Positions 52,687 through 61,179 of a DNA stretch of 64,000 bases are shown piece by piece. Location: assembly GCF_001612905.1 (NCBI RefSeq), contig NZ_BDBI01000046.1:1-64000 (forward strand), read 5' to 3'. The translations under genes and the position numbers were made by a program. The notes beneath the pieces were generated by a model. That model ran no database searches. It was given only the letters and a program-made list of their open reading frames with translations, and was not told the origin of the DNA. This DNA is from Nocardia ignorata NBRC 108230. Its GTDB lineage: Bacteria > Actinomycetota > Actinomycetes > Mycobacteriales > Mycobacteriaceae. How positions within the stretch are numbered: the first letter of the stretch is position 1; each line of letters begins with the position of its first letter.

Positions 52687-54221
52687 TCGGCGCCGCCCTC
52701 ATAGGTGCGCAGGGTCTTGGCGGCCGCGATCGCCTTGAGGACCGCCATGGCCTTGTTGCGCGCCTCGGTGTCCTCGGCGACGGGGTCGGAGTCGGCGACG
52801 ACGCCTGCGCCCGCCTGGACGTAGGCGGTGCCGTCTTTGAGCAGGGCGGTGCGGATGGCGATGGCGGTGTCGGCGTCACCGGCGAAATCGAGGTAGCCGA
52901 CCACGCCGCCGTAGATTCCGCGCCTGGTCGGTTCGAGTTCCTCGATCAGCTCCATCGCGCGCACCTTCGGCGCACCGGACAGGGTGCCCGCCGGGAAGCA
53001 CGCGCGCACGGCGTCGAGCGCTATCTTGCCTTCGGCCAGCTGACCCGACACCGTCGACACCAGGTGCATCACGTGGCTGTAGCGCTCCACGTGCCGGTAC
53101 TGGGTGACGCGCACCGTGCCGGGACGGCACACCCGGCCCAGATCGTTGCGGCCCAGGTCGACGAGCATGAGGTGCTCGGCGTTCTCCTTGTCGTCGGCGA
53201 GCAGGTCCTTCTCGAGCAGGATGTCGTCCTCGGCGCTCGCTCCGCGCCAGCGGGTGCCCGCGATCGGATGTGTCGTGGCGACACCGTCTTTCACGGTCAC
53301 CAGCGATTCCGGGCTCGAGCCGACGATGGAGAACGCGGTGCCGCCGTCGCCGTCGGGGATGTGCATCAAGTACATGTACGGGCTCGGGTTCGAGGCCCGC
53401 AGCATCCGGTAGACCGCGAGCGGAGAGCCGGTGTAATCCATTTCGAAGCGCTGCGAGAGCACCACCTGGAACGCCTCGCCCGCCTCGATCTCCTTGATGA
53501 GCCGACGTACGCCCGAGCAGAATTCCTCGGTGGTCCGCCTGCGCAGGTAGTCGGGTTCGGGCTGGTCGAAGACCGACACCGTCGACGACGCGGGGGTGGC
53601 CAGCGCGGCGGTCATCCGGTCGAGCCGGGCCACGGCGTCGTCGTAGGCGGCGTCGACGTGTTCGTCGGTGCCGTTCCAGTTCACCGCGTTGGCGATCAGC
53701 GTGATCGCGCCCTCGTGATGGTCGAAGGCGGCCAGGTCTGTGGCCAGCATCAGCACCAACTCGGGCAGCTGCAGATCGTCCTCGGCCAGCTCGGGCAGTC
53801 GCTCGATGCGGCGGACCGCGTCGTAGCCGAGATAGCCGACCATGCCACCGGTGAGCGGAGGCAGCCCGGGTAGCCGTTCGGTGCGCAGCAGTTCGAGGGT
53901 TTCGTGCAGCACGCGCAGCGGGTCGCCGCCCGAGGGCGCGTCGGCGGGGACGGTGCCGAGCCAGGCGGCCACACCGTCGACGACCGTCAGTGCCGACGGG
54001 CTGCCCGCGCCGATGAACGACCAGCGCGACCAGGAGCGCCCGTTCTCGGCGGACTCGAACAGGAAGGTGCCCGGCCGGTCGTCGGCCAGTTTGCGGTAGG
54101 CCGAGAGCGGAGTCTCGGAGTCGGCCAGCACCTTTCGGGTCACCGGGACCACCCGGTGCTCGGCGGCGAGCAACCGGAACTGCTCGCGGGTGGTGGTGGT
54201 CGGTGTCGGCGCGCCCTGCAT
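52683..54221 (-). CDS. trpE: anthranilate synthase component I
   Basis: 512 residues. Makes anthranilate from chorismate with a glutamine amidotransferase partner, which is not in this operon. Chorismate-binding core: HPIAGTRWRGAS, DLGRNDLGRVCRPGTVRV, CFPAGTLSGAPKVRAMELIE and YVQAGAGVVADSDP. The N-terminal regulatory domain is present. ATG 54221 is used in preference to an in-frame ATG at 54257. First gene of the trp operon; paired CGGTCNNGACCG elements lie in its upstream region. Confidence 0.95.
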   Translation of the reverse strand: MQGAPTPTTTTREQFRLLAAEHRVVPVTRKVLADSETPLSAYRKLADDRPGTFLFESAENGRSWSRWSFIGAGSPSALTVVDGVAAWLGTVPADAPSGGDPLRVLHETLELLRTERLPGLPPLTGGMVGYLGYDAVRRIERLPELAEDDLQLPELVLMLATDLAAFDHHEGAITLIANAVNWNGTDEHVDAAYDDAVARLDRMTAALATPASSTVSVFDQPEPDYLRRRTTEEFCSGVRRLIKEIEAGEAFQVVLSQRFEMDYTGSPLAVYRMLRASNPSPYMYLMHIPDGDGGTAFSIVGSSPESLVTVKDGVATTHPIAGTRWRGASAEDDILLEKDLLADDKENAEHLMLVDLGRNDLGRVCRPGTVRVTQYRHVERYSHVMHLVSTVSGQLAEGKIALDAVRACFPAGTLSGAPKVRAMELIEELEPTRRGIYGGVVGYLDFAGDADTAIAIRTALLKDGTAYVQAGAGVVADSDPVAEDTEARNKAMAVLKAIAAAKTLRTYEGGAE

Positions 54222-54282
54222 TCGGCCATCATCCCAGGCGCCGCGACGTGGCCGCATCCTGCCCCGACCACCCCGCCGAAGG

Positions 54283-54317
54283 CGGTCACGACCGGGCGCC
54301 GAATGCGGTCGTGACCG
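54283..54317. promoter_or_regulatory. paired CGGTC-NN-GACCG operator upstream of trpE
   Basis: CGGTCACGACCG (54283-54294) and CGGTCGTGACCG (54306-54317) are each five-base inverted repeats, and together form a 12-bp perfect inverted repeat. Centres are 23 bp apart. They lie between divergent trpE and the 92-residue gene, next to TACACT (54325-54330), a likely -10 for the latter. Confidence 0.55.
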
Positions 54318-54378
54318 GCATCACTACACTCGCGCGCGTTCCATGTCGCATGCGGTATCCCTTCTTCCGAGAGGAGCC

Positions 54379-54657
54379 ATGTTGAATCCCTCGCATCAGG
54401 GCGCACAGATGGGCAGGCAGGCCCCTGTGTCGCAGCACTACAACGGTCCTGGGCAGCAGTCCGCGGCGAGCGCGCTCACGTCGTTCGTCACCTACGCCAA
54501 GGCCATGCAGGATCTGGACGAGAAGTCGTTCCCGGTCGAATACGAAGCGCACCGCGATCGTCTCCTGAAGCTGGAGCCGATGCTGCGCGTGCACGGCATC
54601 CTCGACGTGATGGAGATCCGCAACCCGGAGATCAAAGCGCTGTTGCGGATTCCCTAG
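54379..54657 (+). CDS. conserved-looking hypothetical protein, 92 residues
   Basis: No recognised domain. A Gly/Gln-rich start (NPSHQGAQMGRQAPVSQHYN) leads into a helical part (SALTSFVTYAKAMQDLDEKS, YEAHRDRLLKLEPMLRVHGI) ending MEIRNPEIKALLRIP. ATG 54379 is close behind GAGAGGAG; TTG 54382 or an ATG at 54343 are alternatives. It is divergent from trpE and followed by a classic terminator, so it is a single-gene unit. Confidence 0.65.
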   Translation: MLNPSHQGAQMGRQAPVSQHYNGPGQQSAASALTSFVTYAKAMQDLDEKSFPVEYEAHRDRLLKLEPMLRVHGILDVMEIRNPEIKALLRIP

Positions 54658-54681
54658 AGCCGCAGGGCTGGTCGAGAGGCG

Positions 54682-54715
54682 GGTCCCCGTTCGCGTCCGT
54701 GAACGGGGACCTTTT
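54682..54715 (+). terminator. intrinsic terminator
   Basis: Perfect 11-bp stem (54682-54692 with 54701-54711), eight-base loop, then TTTT. Ends the 92-residue gene. Confidence 0.85.
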
Positions 54716-54734
54716 GCGCTCGGGCACCGGCCGT

Positions 54735-54740
54735 TAGGGT
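54735..54740 (+). promoter_or_regulatory. -10 element of the peroxiredoxin gene (leaderless)
   Basis: TAGGGT, seven bases, then ATG at 54748. Confidence 0.55.
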
Positions 54741-54747
54741 CGTGCGC

Positions 54748-55218
54748 ATGCAGCCAGGTCAGACCGCGCCCCCGTTCGAACTTCCCGATCAGTCCGGCGA
54801 ACTCCGTTCCCTCGACGCCCTGCTGGCAGGCGGGCCGCTCGTCCTGTTCTTCTACCCGGCCGCCAACACTCCGGTCTGCACCGCCGAGGCCTGCCATTTC
54901 CGGGATCTGAACGCCGAGTTCGCGGCCCTCGGTGCGTCGTGTGCCGGGATCAGCACCGACAGTGTCGAGGTGCAGGCCGGTTTCGCCGGCAAGCAGCGGC
55001 TCGACTATCCGGTCCTTTCCGACGCAGACGGCGAGGTCGCGGCCGGTTTCGGCGTCAAGCGCGGACTGCTCGGCAAGTTGGCCCCGGTCAAACGGCACAC
55101 CTTCGTCATCGATACCGATCGCACGATCCTGAAGGTCGTCACCGGTGAACTGCGCGCGGCCGTGCACGCCGACGAGGCGTTGCGCTTCCTGCGTGAACGG
55201 GCGAAATCCGCCGGATAG
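54748..55218 (+). CDS. peroxiredoxin, BCP/PrxQ type
   Basis: 156 residues. Thiol peroxidase of the AhpC/TSA fold; NTPVCTAEACHFRD holds the peroxidatic Cys and a second Cys five residues later, the PrxQ disulfide arrangement, although the usual P-x-x-x-T is PVCTAEA rather than PGCT. Reduced by thioredoxin. The start is given by the leaderless promoter. It corresponds in position to M. tuberculosis bcpB (Rv1608c) beside trpE. Confidence 0.92.
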   Translation: MQPGQTAPPFELPDQSGELRSLDALLAGGPLVLFFYPAANTPVCTAEACHFRDLNAEFAALGASCAGISTDSVEVQAGFAGKQRLDYPVLSDADGEVAAGFGVKRGLLGKLAPVKRHTFVIDTDRTILKVVTGELRAAVHADEALRFLRERAKSAG

Positions 55219-55267
55219 CGAGGAGAAACGCCGGGCACGGATCGGTGCCCGGCGCCGTCGGCGCACC

Positions 55268-55273
55268 TACGCT
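55268..55273 (+). promoter_or_regulatory. -10 element of the 188-residue membrane-protein gene (leaderless)
   Basis: TACGCT, six bases, then ATG at 55280. Confidence 0.5.
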
Positions 55274-55279
55274 GAAGCA

Positions 55280-55846
55280 ATGACATCCGGCGAAGTGCGG
55301 TCGAGCGGTCAGAAGTCCACAGCTACCGTGTGGCGCAACCGGGCGATCATGATCCTGGCGACAGCGGTCGTGCTGGTGATCGCCTATTTCATCCTGGCCT
55401 CGTTCATCCCACGATGGTGGGCGCAGCGCTTGGCGAGCCTCGTGCACGGCAGCTTCACCCAGGGCATCTGGTGGGGCCTGGTCTACGGCCTGGTGTTCAC
55501 GCTGGTGCCGTTGCTGCTGTTGCTGCTCGCGGTGCGGATGTGGAAGCGCAAAGGCGGCAAGTTCATCGCCGGGGTGGCAGTCGTCATCGCGCTGCTCGGC
55601 TCCCTGCCGAACCTGATGACGCTCACCATCGTGCTCGGTGGCAACAATGCGGCGCACGCCGGTGAACGCATCCTCGATGTCGACGCGCCCGCGTTCCGCG
55701 GTGCCTGCCTGGTCGGTGCGATCGTGGCCGCGATCATCTTCGCCCTGGTGCTCGGTCTGATGGGTAAGCGGGGCATCAACCGCCGCCGGGCCGCCAAGGC
55801 CACCCCCGAACCGACGGTCCCGCCGCAGGAGTCCCGCGAGTACTGA
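55280..55846 (+). CDS. permease-like membrane protein, 188 residues
   Basis: Four hydrophobic helices: IMILATAVVLVIAYFILASF, GIWWGLVYGLVFTLVPLLLL, FIAGVAVVIALLGSLPNLM and ACLVGAIVAAIIFALVLGLM, with short basic tails on the cytosolic side. A similar gene type is common in Nocardia and Rhodococcus, but I cannot assign a function. The start is set by the leaderless promoter. Single-gene unit downstream of the peroxiredoxin. Confidence 0.75.
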   Translation: MTSGEVRSSGQKSTATVWRNRAIMILATAVVLVIAYFILASFIPRWWAQRLASLVHGSFTQGIWWGLVYGLVFTLVPLLLLLLAVRMWKRKGGKFIAGVAVVIALLGSLPNLMTLTIVLGGNNAAHAGERILDVDAPAFRGACLVGAIVAAIIFALVLGLMGKRGINRRRAAKATPEPTVPPQESREY

Positions 55847-55989
55847 TGCTTCGATGACGCGTCCCGGGTTGTGAGTGACCTCACGACCCGGGCGATCCAG
55901 CGGACGCCACAGCGACGTCGTGGCAAACTCGGTCCGGTGCGCGTCCCTCTCCTCTATCCGTGCCGCCCGACCGCGAGGCGGCCTCAGCC

Positions 55990-56457
55990 ATGACCCGATG
56001 GCTGGATCCGGTTGAACAACGCGCCTGGCAGGCGGTAGTCGCCCTGATGACAAGGGTTCCGGCCGCCCTCGACACCCGGTTGCAGCGCGAGTCCGGGCTC
56101 ACGCATTTCGAATTCCGGGTGCTGAGCCTGCTGTCGGAGGAAGCCGGGCACCGGATGCAGCTCAGTGATCTCGCCCACAAGGCAAATGCTTCGCTATCGC
56201 GACTGTCGCATGTGGTGTCGAAACTGGAGCGACTCGGCTGGGCGCGCCGCGATTCGGCGGCGGGCAGACGCGGGGTGTACGCGGTGCTCACCGACGACGG
56301 TTTCGAGAAGGTCGTCGAGGCAACGCCCGGATATCTCGAGGCCGTGCGCAAGCTGGTGCTCGACGGTCTCGACTGCGCTCAGACAGCACAGTTGGCCGCC
56401 CTCGGCGAAAGCCTGTCCAGCCAATTGGACCATGTCCTCGCCGAGGGGTGCGACTAG
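55990..56457 (+). CDS. MarR-family transcriptional regulator
   Basis: 155 residues. Winged helix typical of MarR: LTHFEFRVLSLLSEEAGHRM, QLSDLAHKANASLSRLSHVV, SKLERLGWARRDSAAGRRGV with the wing, and AVLTDDGFEKV. Forms a dimer; ligand unknown. A GTG at 55960 would add ten residues. Its end meets the end of the convergent GlxA-type gene 14 bp away, so a target by proximity is not obvious. Confidence 0.88.
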   Translation: MTRWLDPVEQRAWQAVVALMTRVPAALDTRLQRESGLTHFEFRVLSLLSEEAGHRMQLSDLAHKANASLSRLSHVVSKLERLGWARRDSAAGRRGVYAVLTDDGFEKVVEATPGYLEAVRKLVLDGLDCAQTAQLAALGESLSSQLDHVLAEGCD

Positions 56458-56471
56458 ACCTCGAATCCGGT

Positions 56472-57410
56472 TCAGCCGAACGTGCGCCGGTAGTTCCGCG
56501 GGCTGACGCCGGTGGTGCGTTTGAAGCGCTCCCGGAAGGCGGTGGCCGACCCGAAACCGACCTGGGCGCTGATCCGTTCGACGGAATGCTGTGTGGTTTC
56601 GAGCAGATGCTGTGCCTGCCGGATCCGGACGCGGTGCAGCCATCGCAGCGGGGTGGTTCCGGTGTGTTCGCGGAAGCGCCGGATCAGCGTGCGGGTGCTG
56701 GTTCCGGCCCGCTCGGCGATATCGGCGAGGGTGAGGTCCTCGGCCAGGTTCTCCTGCAGCCAGGTGAGCAGCGTTTCGAGCTCACAGCCCTGCGGTGTCG
56801 GGATGTGGTCGTGGACGATGAACTGCGCTTGGCCGCCTTCGCGTTCGAGCGGCATCACCGACAGCCGGGCGGCGTGCGCGGCCACGGCCGAGCCGTAGTC
56901 ACGTCGAATCATGTGCAGGCACAGGTCCATCCCCGCCGCGGCGCCCGCCGAGGTGAGGAACTGGCCGTTGTCGACGTAGAGGACGTCCGGGTCGACGTCG
57001 ATGTCGGGATGGGTGGTGGCCAGTGCGCCTGCCGCATGCCAGTGGGTCGTGGCGCGCAGCCCGGCGAGCAGGCCCGTGGCGGCCAACGGGAAGGTGCCGA
57101 CACAGATGGACGCGATACGGGTGCCCTCGGCGGCGGCCGAGCGTAGTGCCTCGCGGACGGCGGGTGAGAGCGGCGCCGTCGGATCGGCGATGCCCGGCAC
57201 GATGATCGTGTCCGCGTTCCGGAGGCCGTCCAGGCCCCACGGGGCGCGCAGGGTGAAGGCGCCCGCGTCGACCTCGGCATGCTCGGCGCAGACCCGCACC
57301 TGGTAGCCGGGTCGTCCGTCGGGCAGCCGGGTCCGCGAGAACACCTCGATCGGAGTGGACAGGTCGAACGGGATCACCTTGTCCAGTGCCAGGACGGCGA
57401 CGGTGTGCAT
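56472..57410 (-). CDS. GlxA-type transcriptional regulator (DJ-1/PfpI plus AraC)
   Basis: 312 residues. The N-terminal ~190 residues are a DJ-1/PfpI-like sensor (VLALDKVIPFDLSTPIEVFS; the elbow cysteine is in ASICVGTFPLAATGLLAG). The C-terminal ~100 residues are AraC helix-turn-helices (LADIAERAGTSTRTLIRRFR, ISAQVGFGSATAFRERFKR). The start is given by TACTCT six bases ahead of ATG 57410. It is divergent from a stand-alone PfpI gene, which it probably regulates. Confidence 0.92.
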   Translation of the reverse strand: MHTVAVLALDKVIPFDLSTPIEVFSRTRLPDGRPGYQVRVCAEHAEVDAGAFTLRAPWGLDGLRNADTIIVPGIADPTAPLSPAVREALRSAAAEGTRIASICVGTFPLAATGLLAGLRATTHWHAAGALATTHPDIDVDPDVLYVDNGQFLTSAGAAAGMDLCLHMIRRDYGSAVAAHAARLSVMPLEREGGQAQFIVHDHIPTPQGCELETLLTWLQENLAEDLTLADIAERAGTSTRTLIRRFREHTGTTPLRWLHRVRIRQAQHLLETTQHSVERISAQVGFGSATAFRERFKRTTGVSPRNYRRTFG

Positions 57411-57416
57411 GGCCCG

Positions 57417-57422
57417 AGAGTA
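57417..57422 (-). promoter_or_regulatory. -10 element of the GlxA-type regulator (leaderless)
   Basis: Minus strand TACTCT, six bases, then ATG at 57410. Confidence 0.55.
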
Positions 57423-57534
57423 CCGAGGTTGGCATTTTCCCGTCGAAACCTGTCGCCAGTGCCACTGGGCTCTCGCGGCGAGCACCGGTTGACTGTGGGA
57501 TGTCCAGCGGATATCGATGCGAGGGAACTCATCC

Positions 57535-58218
57535 ATGCATATTCAGATCGTCCTTTTCGACGGCTTCGACCCACTCGATGCCATCGCTCCCTATGAAGTG
57601 CTGTACGCGGGCGGCGTGGCGTCCGACGGTGCGGTCACCGTCGAGCTGGTCTCCGCACAGGGCCCTCGTGAGGTGATCAGCGGCACCGGCGGACTGACGT
57701 TGCGCGCCACCGGCACCCTCGACCCGGAACGTGCGGACATCGTTGTGGTACCCGGGGCTTCGGGCCGGGTGGGCGACCTCGCCGAGGTGCCGGAAGCAGG
57801 TGCGGGCGAGTGTGAACCGGACCAGCCCATCCCGATGCTGCTCGGCCGCACGCTGAGCACCGAGTTGCCCGCGCTGCTCACGCAGGCGATGCAAGCCCCA
57901 GACGTCACGGTCGCCACCGTCTGCGGAGGCTCGCTGGTCCTGGCCATGGCCGGCCTGCTCGAAGGCCGTCACGCCACCACCCACCATCTCGGCCTGGATC
58001 TACTCGACGCCACCGGCGCGCACGCGGTCTCGGCCCGGGTCGTGGACGACGGCGACCTGGTCACCGGCGCGGGTGTCACCTCCGGCCTCGATCTCGGCCT
58101 GTATCTGCTCGAGCGCGAGCTGGGGCCCCGGGTCGCGCATGCCGTCGAAGAGCTCTTCGCGCACGAGCGCCGCGGCACCGTCTGGCGCGCCGACGGTCTG
58201 ACACCGACCGCCTTCTGA
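57535..58218 (+). CDS. DJ-1/PfpI-family protein
   Basis: 227 residues. Class I glutamine-amidotransferase-like fold: QIVLFDGFDPLDAIAPYEVL, ADIVVVPGASG and the nucleophile elbow VATVCGGSLVLAMAGLL followed by HATTHH. This is the pattern of isonitrile-hydratase-like and GlxA-sensor proteins. An insert of ~25 residues (EVPEAGAGECEPDQP) precedes the core. The ATG follows GAGGGAACTC. Divergent from the GlxA-type regulator and followed 40 bases later by a small beta protein. Confidence 0.88.
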   Translation: MHIQIVLFDGFDPLDAIAPYEVLYAGGVASDGAVTVELVSAQGPREVISGTGGLTLRATGTLDPERADIVVVPGASGRVGDLAEVPEAGAGECEPDQPIPMLLGRTLSTELPALLTQAMQAPDVTVATVCGGSLVLAMAGLLEGRHATTHHLGLDLLDATGAHAVSARVVDDGDLVTGAGVTSGLDLGLYLLERELGPRVAHAVEELFAHERRGTVWRADGLTPTAF

Positions 58219-58258
58219 GCACCGAACCATTCATCGAACAGTCAGGAATCGCATCAGC

Positions 58259-58558
58259 ATGTCCTTCACAGGCACCTGGAACATGTCCATCGCCACCCCG
58301 ATCGGCAAGATCGACGCCGTGGTCGAAATCCGTGAGCAGGACGGGATACTCACCGGTGTCGCGCGCGGAGCAGGCGAGGACGTGCCACTCACCGAGCTCC
58401 GCGCCGACGGCGATCGGCTCACCTGGAAACAGGCCGTCACCAAACCCCTGCGGCTGAACCTGACATTCGACGTCACCGTCGACGGTGACACCCTTCGGGG
58501 AACCTCCAAAGCCGGGCGCCTGCCGTCGTCGAAGGTCGTCGGCGAACGACGCCGCTGA
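58259..58558 (+). CDS. small beta-rich protein, 99 residues
   Basis: Soluble, all-beta appearance: SFTGTWNMSIATPIGKIDAV, EDVPLTELRADGDRLTWKQA, LRLNLTFDVTVDGDTLRGTS. The pattern of alternating strands with GTW/GxL turns resembles single-domain lipocalin-like or SRPBCC-free barrels described for proteins that follow DJ-1 genes, but I cannot name the family. Likely co-transcribed with the PfpI gene. Confidence 0.7.
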   Translation: MSFTGTWNMSIATPIGKIDAVVEIREQDGILTGVARGAGEDVPLTELRADGDRLTWKQAVTKPLRLNLTFDVTVDGDTLRGTSKAGRLPSSKVVGERRR

Positions 58559-58561
58559 CGC

Positions 58562-58666
58562 TCAGTCGCCCTGCCTGCGCACCATTTCCGCGATCCAGGT
58601 GGGTGCGAACGGCGAGGTGCAGCCGGGCGAGGTCGGATAGTCGGCGAGGGCCTCCGGCACGGTCAC
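58562..58666 (-). CDS. candidate 34-residue small protein after hisI
   Basis: GTG 58666 starts one base after the hisI stop. The peptide reads VTVPEALADYPTSPGCTSPF then APTWIAEMVRRQGD. Nearly every codon is the G/C-ending form used by real genes here, and the coupling to hisI is tight. Too short to assign to a family; it could also be a remnant. Confidence 0.4.
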   Translation of the reverse strand: MTVPEALADYPTSPGCTSPFAPTWIAEMVRRQGD

Positions 58667-58667
58667 C

Positions 58668-59018
58668 TCAGTCGGCCTCGCGTGCGAGCAGCACATCGGT
58701 GTCGAAGCAGGTGTGGGTGCCGGTGTGGCAAGCCGCACCTTCCTGATCGACGATCAGCAGCACGGTGTCACCGTCACAGTCGAGCCGCACCTCGTGCACG
58801 TACTGCGTATGCCCCGAGGTCTCCCCCTTCACCCAGTACTGCTGGCGCGAACGCGAATAGTAGGTGCCCCTGCGGGTTTCGAGGGTGCGGGCCAGGGCCT
58901 CGTCGTCCATCCAGGCCATCATCAGGACGTCTCCGGTCGACTTCTCCTGCGCGATCGCGGCGACGAGCCCGGCCTCGTTGCGTTTGAGGCGAGCGGCAAT
59001 AGCAGGATCCAGACTCAT
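58668..59018 (-). CDS. hisI: phosphoribosyl-AMP cyclohydrolase
   Basis: 116 residues, HisI alone without a HisE fusion. Third step of histidine synthesis. Metal ligands are visible in RLDCDGDTVLLIVDQEG and ACHTGTHTCF; YYSRSRQQYWVKGETSGH is the family signature. ATG 59018 lies seven bases after the stop of the PucR gene, so they may be co-transcribed; a TATAAA at 59030-59025 might be a separate promoter. Confidence 0.96.
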   Translation of the reverse strand: MSLDPAIAARLKRNEAGLVAAIAQEKSTGDVLMMAWMDDEALARTLETRRGTYYSRSRQQYWVKGETSGHTQYVHEVRLDCDGDTVLLIVDQEGAACHTGTHTCFDTDVLLAREAD

Positions 59019-59025
59019 CCGTCGT

Positions 59026-60288
59026 TTATAACAGCTCGATCGCCACCAGCAGTTCGACGAGGTCGTTGACGCTGCGCACATTGCGTCCGGTGAGTTCCTG
59101 GATGCGGCCCAGCCGATACTTGGCGGTGTTGAGGTGGATGTGCAGGGCGTCGGCGGCTTCGCGCAGGTTCATGTCGGCGGCGGCGAACGCGCGGACGGTG
59201 TCGGCGAGGGTGCCGCCCCGGGCGCGGTCGTCGGCGAGGGCGGCGCCGACGCGGGGGTCGACGAGCTGACGGGTGGTGTCGTCGGCGCGCAGCAGCAGGT
59301 ACCGGAACGGCGTCATCTGCGGCAGCGCGAGCACGCCACCGTCCTCGGGGAGCAGGGCGAGGGCGGCCCTGGCCTGGCGGTGCGCCCGGGGGATCTGGCC
59401 GACCTCGGTGACCGAGGTGCTCACTCCGACGGCCAAGGCCACACCGTCGGCGGCGAGTTGTTCACGCAGCGCCCGCAGTCGTTCGCACAGTTGCTCGGCC
59501 GACCCGTCGGGTCGCAGCGCCGGGATCGCCACGATCTCGGTATCGCGCACCACCGACAGGGTGCGCAACCCGTTGACACCGGTGCGTGCCAGCGCGGCCG
59601 ACACCACTTGCCTCGTCTCACACAGGGAGTCGGCCGTCGGCGCGGGATCGAGAACCATCGCGGTGACGACCACCAGCGGCGCGGCCCGTTCGGCGCCGAT
59701 CCCGTGCGCGGTGGCCACGGACAGGTGCGGTCCGCTCGCGGGCAGAGCACCGTCGAGCAGGGAATCCATGAGTGCCTGGCCGTCGCGGCTCGATTCCGCG
59801 GTGACGTACTGCTGGAATTCCAGGTAGGCGTCGGTGGCCTGGGTGCTGATCAGGTCGGTGTAGCGGGCCAGCGGTCCGGCCAACGACAACACCGCCTCAC
59901 GTCCCGCGTCGGTGTCGCCCGCGTGGGCGAGCAGCGATTTCCAGATCGCGCGCTGACCCAGCCGGAACGCGGCGATGTAGTCGACCAGCGGCAGCCCGCA
60001 GCGGGCGCGGCGGGCGGCGGCCTGCCTGGCGTAGGAGACGTCGGCCGGGGTGACTCGTTTGTGTTCGAGCAGGGCACCGAGCCCGGTGCGGCTGAGCCGG
60101 GCCAACTGGTCGTGCACGTCGGCGAGGAACCCCGGGTCGGCGGTGCCGTAGCCGGGCAGTTCGACGCGCAGCTTGGCCATCACATCGTCGGCGATCTCGT
60201 CGGCGTGCTCGTAGGCGCACCCGACGATCCGGGCGCGCTCGGCGTGCACCGGGTCGGAGTAGCCGAGCAGTTGTGATCCAGCTGACAT
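59026..60288 (-). CDS. PucR-family transcriptional regulator
   Basis: 420 residues. The C-terminal PucR helix-turn-helix is canonical: NLREAADALHIHLNTAKYRL followed by GRIQELTG. The middle GGDEF-like region and the N-terminal helical sensor (RARCGLPLVDYIAAFRLGQR, AIWKSLL) are typical of actinobacterial CdaR/PucR proteins. It is divergent from the second liv operon with ~130 bp between starts, so that operon is the likely target. hisI follows seven bases after its stop. Confidence 0.9.
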   Translation of the reverse strand: MSAGSQLLGYSDPVHAERARIVGCAYEHADEIADDVMAKLRVELPGYGTADPGFLADVHDQLARLSRTGLGALLEHKRVTPADVSYARQAAARRARCGLPLVDYIAAFRLGQRAIWKSLLAHAGDTDAGREAVLSLAGPLARYTDLISTQATDAYLEFQQYVTAESSRDGQALMDSLLDGALPASGPHLSVATAHGIGAERAAPLVVVTAMVLDPAPTADSLCETRQVVSAALARTGVNGLRTLSVVRDTEIVAIPALRPDGSAEQLCERLRALREQLAADGVALAVGVSTSVTEVGQIPRAHRQARAALALLPEDGGVLALPQMTPFRYLLLRADDTTRQLVDPRVGAALADDRARGGTLADTVRAFAAADMNLREAADALHIHLNTAKYRLGRIQELTGRNVRSVNDLVELLVAIELL

Positions 60289-60407
60289 GTCCGGGGAGTT
60301 TGCAGCGCCGCGTTCGAAGTGTCAACCAGATCACACTGTCCGCAGCGGACGAGGCGTGGCCGAAAACTTGGTCCACAACGTCCGATGTGGGTGTTGACCA
60401 GCGCTCT

Positions 60408-60413
60408 TAGTGT
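60408..60413 (+). promoter_or_regulatory. -10 element of the second liv operon (leaderless)
   Basis: TAGTGT, seven bases, then ATG at 60421. Confidence 0.5.
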
Positions 60414-60420
60414 TCCTCGC

Positions 60421-61179
60421 ATGCTCGACATAACCCACCTGACGGTGCGCTTCGGCGGGATCACCGCCCTGCAGGATGTGGGGTTCACGGTCGCCGCGGG
60501 CGAGATGGTCGGTCTGATCGGGCCCAACGGCGCGGGCAAGACCACCCTGTTCAACTGCCTCACCCGGCGCAACCGTCCCACCTCCGGCACCTTGCGCTAC
60601 CTCGACACCGACCTGACCTCGGTTCGCCCCGATGCGCTGGCCGGCCTCGGCATCGCCCGCACCTTCCAGAACCTCGGCCTGTTCGCCCGGATGTCGGTGC
60701 GCGACAACGTGCTCGTCGGCACCCATCACCGCACGCGCGGCGGATTCGTCTCGGCGGGGCTGCGGATGCCGTGGGTCGGCCGGGAGGAACGACGACTGCG
60801 CGCCGACGCCGACGAACTGCTCGAGCGACTCGACCTCACCGCCGTCGCCGACCACCCCGCCGCCGGGCTGCCCTTCGGCACGCTCAAACGGATCGAATTG
60901 GCGCGCGCCCTGGCGGTGCGGCCCCGGCTGCTGCTGCTCGACGAGCCGGTGAACGGGCTGAGCCACGGCGAGGTCGACGAGTTCGCCGAACGTCTTCGTG
61001 CCCTGCAGGCCGAGCTCGACCTCACCGTTGTCGTCGTCGAACACCACATGGGATTCGTGATGAACACCTGTGACCGGGTGGTCTGCCTCGAGTTCGGGCA
61101 GGTGATCGCCGAGGGCGAACCCGAAGCGGTGCAGAGCGATCCGGCTGTCGTCCGCGCCTATCTGGGGGCTGCCTCATGA
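60421..61179 (+). CDS. livG: branched-chain amino acid-type ABC transporter ATP-binding protein LivG
   Basis: 252 residues. Walker A GPNGAGKTTLFN, signature-like LPFGTLKRIELARALAV, Walker B LLLLDEPVNGLSHGE and switch VVEHHMGFVMNTCDRV. LivG class, including GIARTFQNLGLFARMSVRDN. ABC signature reads LPFGT rather than LSGGQ, as LivG proteins often deviate. First gene of a livGFHMK operon, translated from a likely leaderless start. Confidence 0.92.
   Translation: MLDITHLTVRFGGITALQDVGFTVAAGEMVGLIGPNGAGKTTLFNCLTRRNRPTSGTLRYLDTDLTSVRPDALAGLGIARTFQNLGLFARMSVRDNVLVGTHHRTRGGFVSAGLRMPWVGREERRLRADADELLERLDLTAVADHPAAGLPFGTLKRIELARALAVRPRLLLLDEPVNGLSHGEVDEFAERLRALQAELDLTVVVVEHHMGFVMNTCDRVVCLEFGQVIAEGEPEAVQSDPAVVRAYLGAAS

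Noticed and set aside
58561..58700. HisE domain or second his gene after hisI
   Set aside because: The remaining frame is only 34 codons and shows no phosphoribosyl-ATP pyrophosphatase motif.
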